64,000 bases of DNA from Cruorifilaria tuberocauda (Eukaryota; Nematoda; Chromadorea; Rhabditida; Onchocercidae), in the NCBI GenBank assembly GCA_013365365.1, contig JABVXU010000110.1, positions 1 to 64,000 on the forward strand, read 5' to 3'. Made by a program: the position numbers and the translations under genes. Shown here piece after piece: positions 57,148-64,000 of this stretch; the stretch's first letter is position 1, and each line of letters opens with the position of its first letter. The notes under the pieces were generated by a model. The model did not search any database, was not told where the DNA came from, and saw only the letters and a program-made list of their open reading frames with translations.

Positions 57148-58031
57148 ACCATCTGATTGAAGATGGATTTATTAAAATCTAAGTAAATTATTTTATAAGT
57201 TCGAAAATAAAGAAAAAAATTCATTAAATATCACCAAAAATCACCAAGTGATCACCAATTTCCAAAGACTAGAGGAAAAAATTTTTAATTTTACAGCCTG
57301 TTTATATCTAAACTTAATTATCAGAAAAGATGGCGCATACCGCTATTAAAATTCAGAATATTATGATAAAATGCAAAACATTCTATCTAAAAATTCTAAT
57401 ATCATTACGAAAAGGTTTATAAATTTACCCTCGAACTGATGCGAGATCTATTCCATTTTTGTGAGAAATTAATTAATTTTTCTTTTCAACAAATAACCAT
57501 GTGCGGCGATTTAGTTCAATTAAGTTGAAATTTAGATGATAAGATAATGTGTCGAAATCAGTTGATTAACAGAATCGATCAGACATAATAAAAATTAACA
57601 ATCGATACGTACTGTAACGTGCTATTATTCAATAAAAAGTGACAGCTTGTTGAGAGCACGGAAAAAAAATTTCAAAATCCTTCCAAAGCACTTATTTGAT
57701 GGACCAATGATGGCCTATGAAATGCAGTATATGTCAACGTGTCAAAAATCCCGTAAATGTGCAATCAGATTTTTATGAGGATGTCGAGACTTGTGAGGTC
57801 TACCTTAAAGCCTATGAAGTTTACCTCGAGATCGGAATTTTCATATACCGCCATCAAAGATACAGAATAACGAATACTGCAACACTGGCGGGATCCTTAC
57901 ATATGATGAATTAAATTATATTGGTACGTACGATGAACAGATGGATGAGTGTATAATAACGTTATCTTACGTCTCGGATCTAAAACCCTAACTGTGTGAT
58001 CTCGAGAAACAATTCCTAGGATAACAGATCA
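57148..58031. other. intergenic between CHP and PARG
   Basis: Same-strand gap of 884 bases, long for a nematode operon spacer. It contains three ATCACCAA copies near 57220-57247 and an open frame at 57717-57914 (starts MKCSICQRVKN) with no recognised similarity. The PARG promoter and 5' UTR must lie here; an acceptor-like GGATAACAG ends a few bases before the PARG ATG. Confidence 0.5.
57206..57211 (+). terminator. poly(A) signal AATAAA for CHP
   Basis: Hexamer 59 bases past the CHP stop codon. Confidence 0.5.
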
Positions 58032-61000
58032 ATGAATGATGAGCATGTTGAAATAGAAGAATGTGTCGTCGAGGAGAGTAGTACGCACGTTGTTGGTTCA
58101 TCGCCTCAGAAAGCTTCATTAAAGCGACAGATAACATTGGATGCCTTTCTTTCCAATAAACCGAGTCGGAAGATATTCGTTAACGATGAACTGATTCATA
58201 AAAAGACCAAGAATAAACGGATGTCAATAGTGATTACTCATTCAGGTAGATGATTGTCATCGGCATTATAGTTGATAGAAGCAATCAGGAATCTAACCTA
58301 TATCAAAGATATCTTTCAGTTATTTTAAGGTCATATTTGACATCTCTTTGTACACGATCATGGGATATGTTACACTGAACTAAATGAATTATAATAACTG
58401 CATAAATTTCATTGTTGTAATTGTTGTTACTCTAATAGATTGATGATATATTTCAGTTATTTCAAAAAATGAATTGAAATTGAGGAAATCTTTCGGATCT
58501 GTTGTTGAGGAAATGGATTATGGTGAAAGTGGAGAACGAAGTCGCAACGATTGGGTGAGAATGAGTGCCTTCATGGAAAAAGTAGATTTTTTTGCTCTCA
58601 GTATCTCAGATGTCGTTCCTACTTTTTTTGGATTCGCAGTAAATTTTTTTCAAAAAATGTATAAGATCTATTTCCATTATGTTATGTTTCTACTTTCTTA
58701 TACATTTTCGTTGTATATCAAGGTAATCTAAAGAGCAATTCATCATTTTCTAACGTATTATATTTTTCCGAATTTAAACTTATGTAAAACCAAGGAAGGT
58801 GAAACATTTTTTTGCAGGCAAAGGTAAAAATTGATAGGACTACTCTGGATAAATATGTCGAAGTCAGCCCAAGTTCCACGCATTGCTCTTCAAGTAGAAA
58901 AATGATGGAGGTATAGTAATTTGTATATGTAAAATATGTTTGCATTATCGTGAACTGAATAACAAGTATAAATATCTGACTATGAAGAAAACATTATAGT
59001 CGGCTATCGAGTCGATACGCTCTTACGAAGATATGTATCCTGATTTGAACAGCAGAAATACTTTCGATGTGGTATTGGTATCTTTAAATTCGATATCTTC
59101 TGAAACTTCTTTGAAACCATATCCCATTGTCTGCGCTGATCGAACATATGGATGGGATTTCGGGAAAAAGTAAGCTTTATTTAGTTGGGAATGAAATATT
59201 AGCCATAACATGTGAGAATTTTCAAATCGGTACTTTCAAATTTAAATCTTCTTCGATTTCAGATATGTTCGTTTACCATTCTCTATACGTAATGTTATTA
59301 ATGGCACTGCACGATATCACACTATACAAACTGCAATTTCGAAACTTCTGCAGCCGCTTAAGACATATAAACAAATTGAGGTACCAATTAGAAATTATTT
59401 CCCCCATGCGTATGCTTTGATAGCGGTACTCATAACCATTGATTTTGTTTTCAACAGGAATGTATCAGAAGCTACTCGCGTACCACAAATTTCGATGCAC
59501 TTGGACAACTTTTTGAAACAGTTCTGAATGAATCACTACGCATAGAATATCTTACCACCGTAGTACCTTTTATGGCAAAGTTGGCATTGCAGAGTCCAAA
59601 TCTGATAACTCAAGTAATTCATTTAAGTAGATACTACGTTTTAAAAAGGTTATATTAGTTTCAAGTTTTAAGCATATTGGCATCAGTTTTTTGCATACTA
59701 CAGTATATATAGTATTTCAGTATATTAGCAAGGATAAGGCAATCAGTAGATCTTGATTTTGCTCTCAACAATTGGAGTTTTGCATTAGTATCATCAACAT
59801 TGCTAGATAATTCAACTCAAAAAAATCACAAAAATAACCGATAAGGAAGCATAAAAGTTAAATAAATCGTTGTTGACATATTTTAACAGTTTGAGTAATA
59901 GCTTTGCGATTCCAGCCAATACCGATATTGAGGCGCGGAAATTCCGGATCAGTAACCATAAGCCAACAACAAGCAGCCTCATTACTTGCACATGCATTTT
60001 TTTGCACTTTTCCAAATCGTAATATTGCCAGTAATGAATTGCCATCAGTTAATTTCTGCCGTTTGTTCAGTTTACGTACCGCAAGTGCGGTGGAAAAACT
60101 ACGATGCCTGTTACATTATTTTCATGCGGTTTCCAGGAAAAGTAACTATTATTTTCCTCATTTTTTATAAAAATTGTTGCTTCTGAAGTTGAGAGAAGTT
60201 GTAAATTTATACGTACGTTCGAACTATGCATAAGTTATTTGCAGTGCCGACGGGATTGTTGACCATTCGCCGACAGAATGATTCGGCAAAGGAGTGGTCT
60301 TCCATACATTTGCCTTTATCGAAACTTTATGTTAGTCATACGGGTACAATAGAAGACGATGGTCATGGCATGTTGCAAGTGAATTTTGCCAATGAATATA
60401 TTGGAGGAGGCGTATTAAGCAGTGGCTGTGTTCAGGTAAATTGTGGAATAGCCATTCAGTACCACGAGTTATTCTGTTCATTCTAAGATAAGTTCGCTGA
60501 AAATATCGTTTTATAGGAAGAAATCAGATTTCTTATTTGTCCTGAAATGATTGTATCAATGATTCTCTGCGAACGAATGGATCATAACGAAGCTGTTGTT
60601 ATTTGTGGTGCAGAACGGTTTTCTGATTATGGCGGTTATGGTTCATCGTTTCATTGGCGTCCGATGGGAAAAGTAGATTCATTTCCAAGGTTCTTTTTTT
60701 CTCATTAAATTTTGTCAAAGTTTTGCAATCTAATCATACAATATTTGGTGATTGTTTGGTGGTATTTAAAATTCGTAGAAAAGTTTTGTAATTGGTTGAT
60801 ACAATATCATAACGATGATAGAATTTGCGATGAAATTTTCTGACTTACATTAAGAAGTTAGAAATAATAGTTACAAACGCTCCTTTGAAAGGAGTTTCCT
60901 ATTACTTAGTGATAAAATTTTTTGATTTAGATGCTACATGAGTCTTTTCAGAGATCGTTTTAATAGACTGTGCTGTGAATTGGTAGCAATTGATGCTCTG

Positions 61001-61895
61001 TCATTCTCCAACAAAAGTGAACAATTTAATGTCAAATTAGTAAATCGTGAATTGCTCAAGGTATAAGCATTAAATCATGTAGACGATTTTTTTCTTTCTT
61101 ATTTCTGCAAGGATTGATGGAAATAGAATTTTCAGGCTTACGTTGGCTTTGCTGTAAAAGATGGGACGATGAAGCCGGTTGCTACTGGTAATTGGGGTTG
61201 TGGTGTATTTGGAGGTGACTTACACCTGAAAAGTAATGTTTTTATTAATCTTTTTCAACTGATGTTTCTGTTTATGCTGTGTGATCGATTTTTTAATCGG
61301 CTTAATAAATATCTAGGTTTAATACAACTTATGGCATCATCCGCACAGAAAAGATGTCTTTGTTATTTCACATTCGGAGATCGGAAGTTTGCAGAGGACT
61401 TCATTGAAATCTACGAGATATTGGTACATGCTGGTACTACGATTGGTATGTTTCATTGAAAATTGTTATAGAATATCGTCAAAATACAATGACTTAAGCA
61501 GCTTATTTTCTTTAATGGTGCATCAAGTTGTGAGCATTCAGGTACATCGGTCTCAGAAGGGTTTCTAGCTGCTCCCGCTGTTATTAAGTCTTTCGTTCTC
61601 TTCAGTTTGCTACTAGTTAGATTTTTGGTCCACTTAAATTTATATTTGGATCTCCTGAGGGTATTTTGTGTCGAACTCCAGCACTCCAAATTCATTGCTA
61701 TTTGCCAATTATGATGAGCAGGCTGGGCTATGAGTAGATCGTAGAGTTACATAAGAAAAATTGCTGAAAAAAACCTTTACAGGACAACTGTATGACATAA
61801 TAAATGGTTACTGCTCTGAATATGACCAGAATAGTTCTCCAATGCTATTTGAATACATCTCCCGGAAGATTAAGGGTAACAAAGTGCATCCATAA
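58032..61895 (+). CDS. PARG: poly(ADP-ribose) glycohydrolase
   Basis: Predicted 656-residue enzyme in 13 exons: 58032-58245, 58457-58638, 58818-58910, 59000-59169, 59263-59380, 59458-59613, 59916-60141, 60245-60435, 60517-60689, 60952-61060, 61136-61232, 61317-61445, 61783-61895. It splits ribose-ribose bonds of poly(ADP-ribose) after DNA damage signalling. Catalytic signature GGGVLSSGCVQEE: Gly440-442, with the paired Glu451-Glu452 as catalytic acids. Other PARG blocks: ISQQQAASLLAHAFFCTFP, HTGTIEDDGHGMLQVNFAN, FLICPEMIVSMILCERMDHN, ATGNWGCGVFGGD, CYFTFGDRKFAEDF. The N-terminus (about 1-140) is unlike other parts, with QITLDAFL at 33-40 (PIP-box-like) and a basic HKKTKNKR suggesting nuclear import. 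An in-frame TAG lies four codons before the ATG and there is no acceptor between them, which fixes the start. An AATAAA overlaps the stop. Confidence 0.95.
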
Positions 61896-62774
61896 TAAAT
61901 CTTTTTACTTACAAAGTAGTTTCTTATATCGGATGTTATGCACTTTGATACTCTTTTATATGTTAAAGATGTGTTATCCGTCAATGATCACACAGTATAA
62001 TCTTCACTGTAATCAGATATATATTACTGTTTATAAACGTTGTTTGTTGAAACAATAATAGTCGAGTCCCTTCTAGTCCACTACGTAACATAACATTACT
62101 ATATTTTGAAAAATGATAAGCATACCTTCTGCATTCTGTCAAGCATTTTTATGAAGATTTAGGCAAATATTTATCGTAATCATTAGACATAAACCACACA
62201 TAATCTTGAAATGATCAACTAGGAATAATGTATGTACATTTTTTTCCTTTACACACATAACATACAATTTTATTCCCTATGAAGAAATTAATTGTACATA
62301 AATGTTTTCGCTATTAGTAATTCGTGAGTCTTTTAAGGAGTTAGAAATTTTTCGATATAAAGTGCAATTACTATTTAATATTTCCATATGTATAGTATTT
62401 TATTCTTCGTTTCTCTTGCATTTAAACTGTTTGAATTAAAATAGAAATAAAGAACCACGGGAAACCCTTTCATATGGAGCGCAACAACTTCTACAGCAAT
62501 TTATTCATTTCTCAATTTCTTCAGTTTTCAGTTTCTCCGTGATATTTACAGAGATAAAATCTAGTAACATGCAAAACATCCTTACAATAACTGCAGTCAA
62601 TTGACAGATATTTTGAAATACAAATACAATGTCACCTGACTTCACTAATCAACTAAGCATACAAGGCTAAAACGTGAAGAAAAAAGACTAAACCAACATA
62701 ATGATCAACAAAATCTGACCATTAGTCGGCCTACCTGCAAAAATCCATCAAACGATGATTTTAGGTTACATTCA
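61896..62774. other. convergent intergenic region, PARG and OGDH 3' ends
   Basis: Contains both 3' UTRs. No coding exon seen. Minus-strand AATAAA at 62500-62505 is a candidate OGDH poly(A) signal; the plus-strand AATAAA at 61894-61899 overlaps the PARG stop. Confidence 0.5.
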
Positions 62775-63942
62775 TCATCCATTTATGAATTCGTCAAGAT
62801 CAGCTTTTCGAACATGCAGAGCATCTGCCAGAAGACTTTTCAACTCGACGTAATGAGTATACTTATTACCCGTTGCTGCTGATGCCGATGGCTTTCGACC
62901 AGCATACTTGAGTAGTCTTCCTTGTCTGAAATCTCCAGGAAAAATATTAGTGCTTTTTAAAAATCACTATTCCCGAAACGAAGAATGTGAATAGAAATAC
63001 TTTAGCATCCACTACCTTAAAGCTGAAAACAGCTAACTAACTTCTCTATAAGTGCTCCAAGTCTCGGTTGAACGAATCCCCATGCACCCATGTTTTTGTG
63101 TTCTTCTTGCGCCCAAATAAGTTCTGCTTTGCCATACTTAAGGCATTCCGTTTCAATTAAATCGTATGGGAAGGGAGAGATTTGTTCAACACGACATATC
63201 GCTATCCGTGAGTCTAAATTCAAGTGTTTCCTTGCAGACATCAAATCGTAATAAACTTTCCCTGAAACACGTAAAATACCGATTAGGAGCAGTAAAGAGG
63301 TAGGTGTAGCAAAGACAGGAGGACAAAGTAGTGAAAGTTTCCAGAAAAACAAGAAAACGGTAATAAAATTAAACCAGTGCAGAAAATCAAACGCTCCACA
63401 TTGTCAGCATTTTCACTAGCGCTTCCTTTTTCTGGAATAGCTCTCCAGAATTTAGTGCCGGGCAGGAAATCCTCAATGGGAGAACGCGCTAATGGATGAC
63501 GAAGAAGCGATTTCGGTGACATAATGATCAACGGTTTCCTATAAAAAGTTCATGAGAACCGCTTCAGAATGCACCACAAAGTAATAGCATAAAGTCAAAA
63601 AATGATACCTGAAAGGTAACGCTGTTTGTCGTCTCAAAAGATGACAAAAATTAGAAGGCGTTGTGCAATATACGACAATCCAGTTTGTGTCATACAATTG
63701 CTGTGCTTCAAAAGTAGGCCCAAAGGCGGTATGCTGAAATTAAAAATATAAACTCCTTTCCTTTCTCTAATATGTTTAATGATTCTTGCGATAAAAGAAT
63801 ACCTCAACATCTATCTCATCATCTTCATTACACATTTGTAAAAAACGTTCCAAACGTGCACTACTATGTTCAGGACCCATTCCTTCATAGCCATGCGGTA
63901 ATGACATCACTAATCCAGACTGCCTAATCCACTTTGACTGAC
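62775..63942 (-). CDS. ogdh-1: 2-oxoglutarate dehydrogenase E1, C-terminal part (partial)
   Basis: Last 265 codons of the E1 subunit of the mitochondrial 2-oxoglutarate dehydrogenase complex, which decarboxylates 2-oxoglutarate with thiamine diphosphate in the TCA cycle. Exons: 63803-63942, 63609-63733, 63375-63538, 63042-63261, 62775-62925; upstream exons lie past the right edge. Family landmarks: [126 protein letters not shown] and [19 protein letters not shown]. The C-terminus DEFING is where the family normally ends, so the 3' end is complete. Donors GTTTAA and GTTAGT are used. It converges on PARG. Confidence 0.96.
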
Positions 63943-64000
63943 CTTTAAATAATAATAACAAGGATTAACATATGTTAAACTTCCAACTCCAGTATTTCAT

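Noticed and set aside
57717..57914. 65-codon open frame MKCSICQRVKN upstream of PARG
   Set aside because: No family similarity, no splice link to PARG (in-frame stop before the PARG ATG), and length is within chance expectation.

Overview
This window is nuclear DNA from a nematode, probably a spirurid or filarial one. The evidence is an AT-rich background, intron-rich genes with short TTTCAG-type acceptors, a nematode cuticle collagen, and proteins closest in recalled sequence to Caenorhabditis elegans CMK-1, UNC-5 and FEM-1. The filarial placement is inference; no marker in the window fixes the species. I saw no tRNA or rRNA gene, CRISPR array, bacterial insert or intact transposon.

Layout, left to right. 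(1) The 5' half-kilobase of coding sequence of an EEL-1/HUWE1 ubiquitin ligase, minus strand, running off the left edge (15-3190). (2) ECSIT, plus strand (4996-7352), divergent from eel-1. (3) A 4.7 kb gap, then a cuticle collagen, plus (12126-14638), with a TATA box close to its ATG. (4) CaM kinase I, cmk-1, plus (16017-21371). (5) FEM-1, minus (22989-27531), convergent with cmk-1. (6) A 10.4 kb AT-rich gap between the divergent fem-1 and unc-5 genes, holding GC-richer patches and one orphan exon-like ORF. (7) The netrin receptor UNC-5, plus (about 37915-51822), with long introns. (8) A small mitochondrial-looking thioredoxin-fold protein, minus (52339-53565). (9) A calcineurin B homologous protein, CHP, plus (54678-57147). 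(10) Poly(ADP-ribose) glycohydrolase, plus (58032-61895). (11) The last 265 codons of 2-oxoglutarate dehydrogenase E1, minus, running off the right edge (62775-63942).

All ten gene models were built by hand from reading frame, splice phase and family similarity. Every exon length agrees with its neighbours in phase. The genes are individually transcribed housekeeping and neuronal genes rather than one pathway: ubiquitin ligation (EEL-1, and FEM-1 as a CUL2 substrate receptor), mitochondrial function (ECSIT, OGDH, perhaps the thioredoxin-like protein), calcium signalling (CMK-1, CHP), axon guidance (UNC-5) and ADP-ribose turnover (PARG). As far as I recall, most of the C. elegans counterparts lie on chromosome IV, so the window looks like a conserved piece of that linkage group.

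No clearly new biological system was found. The best leads are a direct repeat spanning both ends of one unc-5 intron (an intron-gain signature), a high rate of 5' splice sites with T at +3, an orphan exon-like ORF and paired GC-rich patches upstream of unc-5, a CpG-rich hairpin patch in unc-5 intron 1, and a PIP-box-like motif in PARG.
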